Below, one piece after another: positions 16,279 through 23,659 of a stretch of DNA of 26,751 bases. The translations under genes were made by a program, and so were the position numbers. The stretch is from Clostridium sp. CAG:632 (GTDB taxonomy: Bacteria; Bacillota; Clostridia; Lachnospirales; Lachnospiraceae): assembly GCA_000431515.1 (NCBI GenBank), contig HF991326.1, positions 7,642 to 34,392 of the forward strand, read 5' to 3'. The first letter of the stretch is position 1, and each line of letters opens with the position of its first letter. A model generated the notes under the pieces. The model saw only the letters and a list, made by a program, of their open reading frames with translations, did no database searches and was not told where the DNA came from.

Positions 16279-17022
16279 CTATACCTCCTTGCCGGCAGTC
16301 TCTTCTGCAGCGGTCTTCCATTTCTCTGTGTTGTCTTCAATCTCGATAATCTTTCCGTCTCGGATATGTATGATCCGGTCCGCATAGGATGCCAGTTGAT
16401 TATCATGCGTTACCATAACCAGTGTCTTATGATGCTTGTTCACAACGTTTCGCATCAGGTTCATCATCTCTGCCGATGTCACCGAATCCAGGTTACCGGT
16501 CGGTTCATCCGCAAACACAATATCCGGATCCAGCACTAAGGCCCTCGCCATACCGACTCTCTGCTGCTGCCCACCTGACATCTGATTCGGACGATGTGTC
16601 TTATGATTCTCCAACCCTACCAGCTTGATCATGCGTTCTGCTTTCTTCATACGCTCTGCTTTCGGAACTCCCCTAAAGGACAGTGGCAGGGCAACATTCT
16701 CGATTGCATTCATCGTCCCCATCAGATTAAATGACTGGAAAATAAATCCTACATGCTCTCTTCGGAAAGCAACCAGTTCACTTTCTGTCATTTTCTCAAT
16801 ATGTTGTCCACGGATTGCAATCTGTCCCTTTGTCGGATGCTCCAGTCCTGCCAGCATATTCAGCAGGGTCGATTTACCGGAACCGGATGTGCCGACAATC
16901 GCACAGAACTCACCTTCATAGACTTTAAAGGAGACACCGTTTAAGGCTCGTACTTTCGTTGTGCCGACTTTATAGATCTTATAGAGGTCTTCGACTTCCA
17001 CAACTACCTTTTTCTCGTCCAA
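16279..17022 (-). CDS. ABC transporter ATP-binding protein, MacB/LolD type
   Basis: The product is 247 residues. Walker A is GTSGSGKST, the Q loop FIFQSFNL, the signature MSGGQQQRVGMARAL, Walker B DIVFADEPTGNLD and the switch His MVTHDNQLA. The order and the PTGNLDS sequence are those of the MacB/LolD export ATPases. The start is TTG at 17022, 7 nt past AGGAGG; no ATG fits better. It is the first gene of a three-gene operon and is followed 5 bp later by the secreted partner. ATP hydrolysis would drive the FtsX-like permease at 13476-14810. Confidence 0.95.
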   Translation of the reverse strand: MDEKKVVVEVEDLYKIYKVGTTKVRALNGVSFKVYEGEFCAIVGTSGSGKSTLLNMLAGLEHPTKGQIAIRGQHIEKMTESELVAFRREHVGFIFQSFNLMGTMNAIENVALPLSFRGVPKAERMKKAERMIKLVGLENHKTHRPNQMSGGQQQRVGMARALVLDPDIVFADEPTGNLDSVTSAEMMNLMRNVVNKHHKTLVMVTHDNQLASYADRIIHIRDGKIIEIEDNTEKWKTAAEETAGKEV

Positions 17023-17053
17023 CGCTCTACCTCCTGTTATTTTATTTCTTTAT

Positions 17054-17081
17054 GTGGTAGTATAGCATACTCTTCCACCAC
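17054..17081. repeat. Nested inverted repeat over the ABC operon promoter
   Basis: AGTAT-AGC-ATACT (17059-17071) is centred on the extended -10, and GTGGT (17054-17058) with ACCAC (17077-17081) flank it asymmetrically. It resembles a repressor operator, such as the GntR-type sites seen at other ABC export operons. No regulator gene is adjacent. Confidence 0.4.
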
Positions 17082-17087
17082 AAAATA
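17059..17087 (-). promoter_or_regulatory. Candidate extended -10 promoter of the ABC operon
   Basis: On the minus strand TGCTATACT gives an extended -10 (hexamer at plus 17059-17064). The -35 position (TATTTT, plus 17082-17087, 17-bp spacer) is weak. It lies about 37 bp upstream of the TTG start. Confidence 0.5.
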
Positions 17088-17120
17088 TAGTAGAATTCGT
17101 TCAAAATTCTTAAATAATTC

Positions 17121-18008
17121 TTACAGCCATTTCTGATATGGAGATGGCCCGTCCAGAAATACGATTCCGATAATGCCGGTACCGGTATGTGCCCCGATCG
17201 CACAACCTACATAGTTCTCCATAAACTGTCCGGTACCATAGGCTTCAGTCAGCATTACCTCTACCCGTTTCATCGTTTCATAATCATCTCCATGACAGAC
17301 ACCGATCAGCTGCTCGCCCGGATTCTTGCACCATTCTCCGACCAGCTCTACCATCCGCTTTAATGACTTATTTCGGCCGCGTACCTTCTCGATTGCCTTC
17401 AAGGAGCCATTCTCATCCATATGAATGATCGGCTTGATATCCAGAACTCCTCCGACTACCATACTGGTCCGGCTGAGTCTTCCTCCCTGGAACAGATATT
17501 CCAGCGTCTCCACAGTAATCACATGGCAGATATGCTCCCGGTGGTATTCCAATGCCTCAATTACAGTCTCCTTATCTGCACCATTCTTCTGCATCAACAG
17601 CGCATAATATACCAGCATGGCAAACCCGAGTGATGCACACTTGGAATCTACGATTGTAATATCCCAGTCCGGAAACTCTTCCAGCAATTCCTCCTTCGCC
17701 AATCTGGCGGCATTAAATGTACCGGCCAGTCCGGTGGAAAAGCATACATATATTACGGTCTCTCCGCGTTCTGCATATGGTCTGAAATGCTCCTTAAACA
17801 TATACGTATTAATATGATACGTAGAGATTGTCCGCTTCTCTCTCTGATAGGCATAGAAATCCTTCGGAAATATGGTTTCTCCGTCAAAGTAATCCTTGCC
17901 GTCAATTACGACCGGTGTCGGAATCACATGCAGATGATACTGGTCAATGATCTCCTTTGGCATATCGGTTGCTGAGTCCGTGATGATTGTATAGTTTGTT
18001 GTACCCAT
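17121..18008 (-). CDS. DegV family fatty-acid-binding protein
   Basis: The product is 295 residues from the ATG at 18008; the open frame continues 26 codons upstream but a ribosome site (AAGGAA) sits at this ATG. IITDSATDMP near the N-terminus and STGLAGTFNAARLA are the DegV signatures; EYLFQGGRLSR and the GCAIGAHTGTG C-terminal loop complete the fold. DegV/FakB proteins hold a fatty acid; some present it to the FakA kinase for acyl-phosphate formation. No fakA is seen here, so the partner is elsewhere or absent. It lies 41 bp after nadE and may share its transcript. Confidence 0.93.
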   Translation of the reverse strand: MGTTNYTIITDSATDMPKEIIDQYHLHVIPTPVVIDGKDYFDGETIFPKDFYAYQREKRTISTYHINTYMFKEHFRPYAERGETVIYVCFSTGLAGTFNAARLAKEELLEEFPDWDITIVDSKCASLGFAMLVYYALLMQKNGADKETVIEALEYHREHICHVITVETLEYLFQGGRLSRTSMVVGGVLDIKPIIHMDENGSLKAIEKVRGRNKSLKRMVELVGEWCKNPGEQLIGVCHGDDYETMKRVEVMLTEAYGTGQFMENYVGCAIGAHTGTGIIGIVFLDGPSPYQKWL

Positions 18009-18049
18009 GAATTGTTTCCTTCCTGTCCTTACGTCTTTACAAATCCTGT

Positions 18050-19969
18050 TTATTCTGATATTCCCGCTTCCAGATCCTTTATCCAAACTGCCACACTTGC
18101 ATCACTTGGCATTCTCCAGTCTCCGCGCGGTGATAATGCTACCGTTCCTACCTTTGGTCCATCCGGAATACAGGAGCGCTTAAACTGCTGGCTGAAGAAT
18201 CTCCAGTAAAACTTTTTCAGCCATTTTAAGATAATCTCCGGCTCATAAGCTCCGGCAAATGCCTGCACGGCGATCCGATAGATCTTCGACGGTGCGTATC
18301 CAAATCGCATCATATAATATAAGAAAAAGTCATGCAGCTCATATGGTCCCACCACATCCTCTGTCTTCTGTGCAATCTCGCCATGATCCGGTGGCAAAAG
18401 CTCCGGACTGACCGGCGTATCCAATACATCCTCTAGAACCAGCTTTAATTCTTCTGATTCACCGGTATCTGCCACATAGCGGACCAGATGTCGCACCAGT
18501 GTCTTCGGAATCGATACGTTAACTGCATACATAGACATATGGTCCCCGTTATAGGTTGCCCAGCCCAGTGCCAGTTCAGACAGATCACCGGTACCAATCA
18601 CAAGACCGTTACTCTGGTTCGCCAGATCCATCAGAATCTGTGTCCGTTCTCTGGCCTGACAGTTCTCGTAAGTAACATCCTGCACAGATTTATCATGTTC
18701 AATATCCTTAAAATGCTGCTCCACTGCCGGTACGATACTGACTTCTTTTAACTGCACACCCAACCGCTCTGCCATCTGCAGGGCGTTCTGATAAGTCCGG
18801 TCCGTAGTACCATAACCCGGCATTGTCACGCCGAGGATCTTATCCCGTGCGATCCCTGCCAGATCAAACGCCCGAACCGTTACCAGCAATGCCAGTGTAG
18901 AATCCAGCCCACCGGACAATCCGATCACCGCACTCTGACAGCCGGTATGAAGCAGCCGCTTCTTAAGTCCCATTGCCTGCAGCATAAAAATCTCCTCACA
19001 CCGCTCCGTTCTCCGGACCGTATCGGACGGAATAAACGGAGTCCTTGCAAACTGCCTAGTCAGCGGTATCTCCCGCTCTGTCAGATCAAAGTCCACCACC
19101 AGATAATCCTGCTTTGACCGCACCTCATAGGTATTCATTCTGCGTCGTTCCTCCGATAGCTTCTTTATATCAATCTCCGTTATTACCATCTCGTTTTCAA
19201 AGCGTTTACTCTCTGCCAGAATGGTACCGTTTTCACTGATCATATTATGGGCACTGAACACAACATCCGTTGTGGACTCTCCCTCACCGGCATCCGCATA
19301 GATATAGGCACTGACAGTTCTTGCCGCATGTGAGCTTACCAGCTGTCTGCGGTATCCTTCCTTAGCAGTCACTTCTACACTTGCAGACGGATTGCAGATG
19401 ACAGTTGCCCCTGCCATTGCATGCTCTACAGACGGTGGATTCGGCACCCACAGATCCTCACATAGCTCACATCCGATCACCAGCTCCGGCATCTGATTAC
19501 ACCGGAACAACAAATGCGTACCAAACGGCACCTGCTGTCCGGCAAGACTGATCATCCGGACTGATTCACTGCCTCCGGTAAAATGTCTCACCTCATAAAA
19601 CTCCGAATAATTCGGCATGTGTACCTTCGGAATACATCCAAGGATCTTACCCTTACCGAAAAATACCGCTGCATTATATAGCTTACAGTCCACAGACACC
19701 GGCAGACCGACCATACAGTAAATCTCCTGCTCTGCCGTTTGATAAACCAGCTGTTTCAGTGCCTCCTGTGCTTCCCTTAGAAGAAGGTCCTGCAGAAATA
19801 AATCTCCGCAGGTATATCCGGTCAGGCATAACTCCGGAAGCACCAGAAGCTGTACTCCGGCGGCAGCTGCCTTCCGGATTTCCTGTAAGATCTGTTCCTG
19901 ATTATAACTGCAATCTGCTACTTTTATATGTGGCGTTCCGGCTGCCACTTTTATAAATCCGTCCTTCAC
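18050..19969 (-). CDS. nadE: Glutamine-dependent NAD(+) synthetase
   Basis: The product is 639 residues, the usual length for the two-domain enzyme. The start is GTG at 19969, 6 nt past GAGGA; the frame runs further upstream but through the dapB terminator, so the longer start is excluded. The N-terminal nitrilase-type glutaminase domain has the Glu-Lys-Cys triad at E46 (LPELCLTGY), K115 (IPKVHMPNY) and C170 (CELCEDLW). The synthetase domain has the ATP pyrophosphatase loop SGGLDS at 352-357. It converts deamido-NAD to NAD with ATP and ammonia channelled from glutamine. It follows a terminator and has no clear promoter hexamers that I would defend. Confidence 0.96.
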   Translation of the reverse strand: MKDGFIKVAAGTPHIKVADCSYNQEQILQEIRKAAAAGVQLLVLPELCLTGYTCGDLFLQDLLLREAQEALKQLVYQTAEQEIYCMVGLPVSVDCKLYNAAVFFGKGKILGCIPKVHMPNYSEFYEVRHFTGGSESVRMISLAGQQVPFGTHLLFRCNQMPELVIGCELCEDLWVPNPPSVEHAMAGATVICNPSASVEVTAKEGYRRQLVSSHAARTVSAYIYADAGEGESTTDVVFSAHNMISENGTILAESKRFENEMVITEIDIKKLSEERRRMNTYEVRSKQDYLVVDFDLTEREIPLTRQFARTPFIPSDTVRRTERCEEIFMLQAMGLKKRLLHTGCQSAVIGLSGGLDSTLALLVTVRAFDLAGIARDKILGVTMPGYGTTDRTYQNALQMAERLGVQLKEVSIVPAVEQHFKDIEHDKSVQDVTYENCQARERTQILMDLANQSNGLVIGTGDLSELALGWATYNGDHMSMYAVNVSIPKTLVRHLVRYVADTGESEELKLVLEDVLDTPVSPELLPPDHGEIAQKTEDVVGPYELHDFFLYYMMRFGYAPSKIYRIAVQAFAGAYEPEIILKWLKKFYWRFFSQQFKRSCIPDGPKVGTVALSPRGDWRMPSDASVAVWIKDLEAGISE

Positions 19970-20049
19970 GTTTATTCCTCGTTTCTGTATTATTAGAATC
20001 GTGTCATTCTCTAGCTTATTTCTTAACACAATTACTATAATATTAATAC

Positions 20050-20083
20050 AAAAAAGACGTATCTGCAACCAACAGATACGTCT
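20050..20083 (-). terminator. Intrinsic terminator of the dapA-dapB operon
   Basis: AGACGTATCTG (20055-20065) and CAGATACGTCT (20073-20083) form a perfect 11-bp stem with a 7-nt loop. On the minus strand a T run follows (plus 20050-20055). It lies 37 bp past the dapB stop. Confidence 0.92.
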
Positions 20084-20120
20084 GTATAACTCATTTTTTC
20101 TACATGTTATTCTATTTTTC

Positions 20121-20882
20121 CTATTTTTCTGAAATCACATGACTCATGTCATATAATCCCGCCGGCTTACCTGCCAGAAACTTCGCTGCTTCCACAGCAC
20201 CCTTTGCAAAAACTGCCTTACTGTATGCCGTGTGCTTGATCTCGATCACCTCATCGGTTCCCGCAAAGATCACCTCATGCTCACCAACGATCGTACCGCC
20301 ACGGACAGCTGAGATACCAAGCTCCTTCGCATCCCGCTTCTGTCTTCTCTGGCTCCGGTCATAAATGTACTCATACTGATGATCCATAACCTCATTCATA
20401 GAATCTGCCAGTGCGATCGCAGTTCCGGAAGGAGCATCCAGCTTCTGATTATGATGCTTCTCTACGATCTCCACATCATATCCCGCCGGTGCAAATACCT
20501 GTACTGCCTGCTGCAGAAGCTTCATGATCGTATTGATTCCCAGTGACATATTCGCCGATTTCAGTACCGCTACTTCCTTTGATACCTTCTCTACTCTCTG
20601 CAACTGCTCTTCACTTAAGCCGGTTGTACACAATACTACCGGCATCTTCTTCGCCTCTACATAATCCAATAATCCATCGATTGCTTTTGCATTTGAAAAA
20701 TCAATGATTACATCTGCATCCACGTTACAGTCTGCGATGTTGGAAAATACCGGATACGGATTCTTTATACCATCATATACATCAATCCCGGCTACAATCT
20801 CAGCCTGTGCATCCTCCGCAATGATGCCGGTGATCACCTGCCCCATCTTACCGTTGCAGCCGTTCATAATTACTCGTACCAT
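20121..20882 (-). CDS. dapB: 4-hydroxy-tetrahydrodipicolinate reductase
   Basis: The product is 253 residues. The dinucleotide-binding loop NGCNGKMGQ is at 7-15. The catalytic segment VEKHHNQKLDAPSGTA has H143, H144 and K147, the family signature. It reduces hydroxy-tetrahydrodipicolinate to tetrahydrodipicolinate with NAD(P)H, on the way to diaminopimelate and lysine. GGAGG precedes the ATG. It is 95 bp downstream of dapA in the same direction, and one terminator follows, so the pair should share the lysine riboswitch. Confidence 0.97.
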   Translation of the reverse strand: MVRVIMNGCNGKMGQVITGIIAEDAQAEIVAGIDVYDGIKNPYPVFSNIADCNVDADVIIDFSNAKAIDGLLDYVEAKKMPVVLCTTGLSEEQLQRVEKVSKEVAVLKSANMSLGINTIMKLLQQAVQVFAPAGYDVEIVEKHHNQKLDAPSGTAIALADSMNEVMDHQYEYIYDRSQRRQKRDAKELGISAVRGGTIVGEHEVIFAGTDEVIEIKHTAYSKAVFAKGAVEAAKFLAGKPAGLYDMSHVISEK

Positions 20883-20923
20883 AGCTATCTATTCCTCCAA
20901 TTATATCTGTATACTCCAGAGTG

Positions 20924-20957
20924 ACCTGTGTTTTGCTGTGACTTGTGTTTTGCTATG
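20924..20957. repeat. Two tandem 17-bp copies in the dapA-dapB spacer
   Basis: acctgtgttttgctgtg is followed directly by acttgtgttttgctatg, with 15 of 17 bases the same. It looks like a recent duplication in non-coding spacer. Confidence 0.6.
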
Positions 20958-20977
20958 TCCGGTCATCTGATTACTGC

Positions 20978-21865
20978 TTATTTCAAAACACCATACTCTG
21001 TCATAGCCTTCTTTAAGCGTTCTGCGTTCTGTGGCTCCATCTCTGACAATGGCATTCTCATATAGCCGTCGCATAAACCAAGCAGCTCTACTGCCTTCTT
21101 AACCGGAATCGGATTGACCTCGCAGAACAATGAATTGCAAAGCTCGATTGCCTTTAACTGTAAGTCCAGAGCACCCTTTACATCTCCGTCCAGATACTTC
21201 TTAACCAATGTATGGGTATCATTTGGAATAATATTCGACGTTACAGAAATAACACCCTTGCCTCCTAAGGAAAGGATCGGCACGATCTGGTCATCATTAC
21301 CGGAATACAGATCAATGCATCCGTCTGCCAGGCTCATCAACTTTGCAACCTGTGAGATATTACCGCTTGCTTCCTTGATCGCTACAATGTTCTCCACATT
21401 CTTTGCCAGGGTTACGGCTGTCTCCGGCTGAATATTACATCCGGTACGGCTCGGTACATTATACATAATAATCGGCAGCTTTACGGAATTCGCTATTGCC
21501 GTATAATGAGCGATCAGTCCTTTCTGGGTTGCTTTGTTGTAATATGGAGTAACTACCAGCAATGCATCTGCGCCATACTTCTCTGCCTCGGTTGACAGAT
21601 AGATTGCAGTCTCTGTACAGTTGGAACCGGTACCTGCAACGACCGGAATTCTGCCGTTTACATATTCTACACACTTCTTAATGCACTCCAGATGCTCCTC
21701 ATGTGTCAGAGTAGAAGACTCACCGGTCGTACCACAGATAATAATGGCATCCGTGCCATTCGCAATCTGAAATTCCACCAGTTCCTTCAACTTCTCATAA
21801 TCTACGCTTCCATCCTCATGGAATGGGGTTACCAATGCTACACCTGCTCCTTCAAAAATCGACAT
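20978..21865 (-). CDS. dapA: 4-hydroxy-tetrahydrodipicolinate synthase
   Basis: The product is 295 residues. GTTGES at 45-50 binds pyruvate; Y135 in IMYNVPSRTG and the Schiff-base lysine K164 in VAIKEASGN are the catalytic residues. It condenses pyruvate with aspartate semialdehyde, the first committed step of lysine and diaminopimelate synthesis. AGGAGG lies 7 nt ahead of the ATG. A 455-nt leader precedes it with a lysine riboswitch, so end-product control is at transcription; feedback by lysine at the protein level cannot be read here. Confidence 0.97.
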   Translation of the reverse strand: MSIFEGAGVALVTPFHEDGSVDYEKLKELVEFQIANGTDAIIICGTTGESSTLTHEEHLECIKKCVEYVNGRIPVVAGTGSNCTETAIYLSTEAEKYGADALLVVTPYYNKATQKGLIAHYTAIANSVKLPIIMYNVPSRTGCNIQPETAVTLAKNVENIVAIKEASGNISQVAKLMSLADGCIDLYSGNDDQIVPILSLGGKGVISVTSNIIPNDTHTLVKKYLDGDVKGALDLQLKAIELCNSLFCEVNPIPVKKAVELLGLCDGYMRMPLSEMEPQNAERLKKAMTEYGVLK

Positions 21866-22014
21866 CTTTCTTCCTCCTAACCTTTCCTTTCAGGTTCTAC
21901 TCTTATACGAACTCGGTCTCCTGTTCCTCCCTGTTTCTTCCGCTATGCCCGAGAACTTTGGTCACGTTGCCCGCGTACCCCGATGAATCCCGCTCCGCGA
22001 ACCTTTTCTCGCGT
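21866..22014 (-). other. G+C-rich dapA leader segment downstream of the riboswitch terminator
   Basis: About 150 nt separate the terminator T tract from dapA. By my count 21906-22003 is about 59% G+C (58 of 98), well above neighbouring spacers. On the minus strand several pairings are possible: AGGTTC with GAACCT (plus 21999-22004 and 21892-21897), which would close a ~110-nt domain; GGTACG with CGTGACC (one bulged G); CTCGG with CCGAG; and CGCGA with TCGCG, which competes with the first. It also carries an unbroken 29-codon frame from an ATG in the terminator loop (22032 to 21943), Arg-rich and with no good ribosome site. I recognise no known RNA family or protein here. Confidence 0.45.
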
Positions 22015-22045
22015 AAAAAATAAGGTCGGCATGGAGACCGACCTT
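22015..22045 (-). terminator. Riboswitch-controlled intrinsic terminator upstream of dapA
   Basis: AAGGTCGG (22022-22029) and CCGACCTT (22038-22045) form a perfect 8-bp stem with an 8-nt loop, followed on the minus strand by A and six T (plus 22015-22020). It lies 23 bp past the lysine aptamer, the right place for the expression platform. I did not find a clean antiterminator pairing with its 5' arm. Confidence 0.88.
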
Positions 22046-22067
22046 GTTATGCTACGTAATGTTGTAG

Positions 22068-22246
22068 TAATCAAAGTAGCCCTCCATCTTGCGATGACAG
22101 TCATACAATTCTTCACTGCATGCCCAGAGTCTTATCTGTAAGGATAATAAGCTCTTCGGCAATCCTCCCTTTCAATCTTCTTCACTCATGCCTTACCATG
22201 TCGAAAGATTTACTCATGATTCTTGCGCCTCTACCTGAAATGATTA
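22068..22246 (-). promoter_or_regulatory. Lysine riboswitch (L box) aptamer
   Basis: The minus strand carries the conserved core in order: GGTAGAGGCGC, a later AGTA, GGAGGATTGCCGAAGAGC, CTGGGCATGC, GACTGTCATC and GATGGAGGGCTAC. These match the L-box consensus. P1 forms from TAATCA (plus 22241-22246) with TGATTA (plus 22068-22073) and GTAG with CTAC. Lysine binding should stabilise P1 and favour the terminator at 22015-22045, lowering dapA-dapB transcription. The aptamer starts about 15 nt after the predicted transcription start. Confidence 0.94.
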
Positions 22247-22267
22247 AATTATTTTATTAACAACCTA

Positions 22268-22296
22268 ACTGTAACACCATATAAATACAGTGTCAA
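22268..22296 (-). promoter_or_regulatory. Promoter of the dapA-dapB operon
   Basis: On the minus strand consensus TTGACA (plus 22291-22296) and TACAGT (plus 22268-22273) are 17 bp apart, with an extended TG motif just ahead of the -10. The start of transcription would fall just before the lysine aptamer. Confidence 0.75.
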
Positions 22297-22320
22297 TATA
22301 ATTTTGAATATTTCTGCCGG

Positions 22321-22803
22321 CTACTTAATCGTCTGCATCTGCGTAACAACATCAGCTACATCCCGAATCTCATCCGGCAGGGTTCTTCCTGTCAGTAAAA
22401 TCTCCAGTTCACTGTCTTTCGCCAGTTCCAGAAGCTCCATGATCTGCGAAACTTCCACGATTCCACTATCAATCAACCCAAGGCTTTCATCCAAAATCAG
22501 AATATCACATTCATTCGTCTGAAGTACCTTTCTCGCATAATGAAATCCATTCATGATATTTGCTTTCTGTTCTTTCTGCTGTTCCGGTGTCAGTTCATCA
22601 TAACACTTTCCAACGCGTTCAAAGCTCAAAAGCTTAATTTCCGGTTCCAGTCTGGATAACAGATTGTAATCCTCTGTGTCACTCCCTTTCAGAAACTGTA
22701 CAATAATGACTTCCTTTCCTGCGCCGGCCCTTTTTACCCCATAGCCGATTGCAGCGGATGTCTTGCCAATTCCCGAACCGCAAATCACCTGTATTTTGCT
22801 CAT
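22321..22803 (-). CDS. CobO/BtuR-type ATP:corrinoid adenosyltransferase family protein
   Basis: The product is 160 residues. The N-terminal loop GSGIGKTS (9-16) binds ATP, VQFLKGSDTED is the family's substrate-side stretch, and ILILDESLGLIDSG is the Walker B-like region. CobO enzymes transfer the adenosyl group from ATP to the cobalt of reduced corrinoids. At 160 residues it is a little short for CobO (about 170-200), mainly at the N-terminus. No other cobalamin gene lies in the window, so salvage of imported corrinoid is likely, but a divergent relative with another substrate cannot be excluded. GGAGGAG precedes the ATG. Confidence 0.8.
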   Translation of the reverse strand: MSKIQVICGSGIGKTSAAIGYGVKRAGAGKEVIIVQFLKGSDTEDYNLLSRLEPEIKLLSFERVGKCYDELTPEQQKEQKANIMNGFHYARKVLQTNECDILILDESLGLIDSGIVEVSQIMELLELAKDSELEILLTGRTLPDEIRDVADVVTQMQTIK

Positions 22804-22933
22804 TTTTCTCCTCCGAAATCTATAACCAATCCGTTATGGATTCGTTCCCTCACGCAGCATTATAAAAGTGATTCTATCATATTAAGTCCAAAAAATCCAC
22901 CTATTTATTCCATTCCTTCCATTTCCTGCCGTT

Positions 22934-23560
22934 TTATTCCAGACACTCCATCTTGCTGACAGATACCTCATAAGCAGTCTTACTGATCACACAATCATTG
23001 CCAACCTTCTTCTGATACTCCCGGCTCTGGATCCGACCCCAGATCGCTACATGTTCTCCGACTGCCAGCTTACCGGCAAATCTTGCATTCCGCCCCCAGC
23101 AGATACAAGGTATATAATCGGATTTTCCATATGCCCGGTTCACTGCCAGCAGGACATCTGCAATCTCCCGCCCCAGCGGTGTCATACGGTATACAGGCGG
23201 TTTACAGATATAGCCGTCCAGGTAGATATGATTTGGCTTGCTTATGTATTCATCATCTTCTATAAATTCAATTTCTCTCACAAACAAGGATAAAATCAAC
23301 CGGTTTCTGGTATCCTCATGCTTGTTATAAGACCGAAACTGTCCCTTGGCTTCCACTTTCCTCCCGATGCAATTCTCTTCCACATCCATAATCCGGTCTG
23401 ATACCATTAACGGAATCGTGTCATAGGTATCACTTAGTCTGCTTACCAGCACATCCACCATATAGAAGCCTTCTCCAAATACCTCATGGCTGAACGTAAA
23501 ATCGGATACGATCTCCCCTGCCACTACCGCCTGATTGTTGCTTAATAATTTCTCTGTCAT
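22934..23560 (-). CDS. SSB-like protein with two OB-fold domains
   Basis: The product is 208 residues. Two similar halves are visible: ~10-98 (VVAGEIVSDFTFSHEV to LFVREIEFIED) and ~108-206 (IYLDGYICKPPVYR to YEVSVSKMECLE), each with the alternating strand pattern of a single-strand DNA-binding OB fold. The second has RMTPLGREIADVLLAVNR, a segment shared with SSB proteins. The usual acidic C-terminal tip (DDDIPF-like) that recruits repair proteins is missing; it ends in VSKMECLE. Probably an accessory single-strand DNA-binding protein and not the main cell SSB. AAGGAGG precedes the ATG. Confidence 0.82.
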   Translation of the reverse strand: MTEKLLSNNQAVVAGEIVSDFTFSHEVFGEGFYMVDVLVSRLSDTYDTIPLMVSDRIMDVEENCIGRKVEAKGQFRSYNKHEDTRNRLILSLFVREIEFIEDDEYISKPNHIYLDGYICKPPVYRMTPLGREIADVLLAVNRAYGKSDYIPCICWGRNARFAGKLAVGEHVAIWGRIQSREYQKKVGNDCVISKTAYEVSVSKMECLE

Positions 23561-23659
23561 ACTTTTCTCCTTCCTTTACATAACTTTCTCCCAAAGTTTT
23601 GCAAATCCACTCGTATCGTGTACTATAATAGTTATTCAAAATGGTAAAAATGTATACCC

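Noticed and set aside
17085..17120. AGAATT/AATTCT repeat after the DegV gene as a terminator
   Set aside because: A/T-only 6-bp stem with no following T run on the minus strand.
21943..22032. 29-codon minus-strand frame as a dapA leader peptide
   Set aside because: Start lies in the terminator loop with only a weak AAGG upstream and no lysine-rich run; not enough to call a gene.
22804..22933. Promoter of the CobO-like gene (TTGGAC ... TATAAT)
   Set aside because: The two hexamers are 21 bp apart, outside the sigma-A range; no better pair was found.
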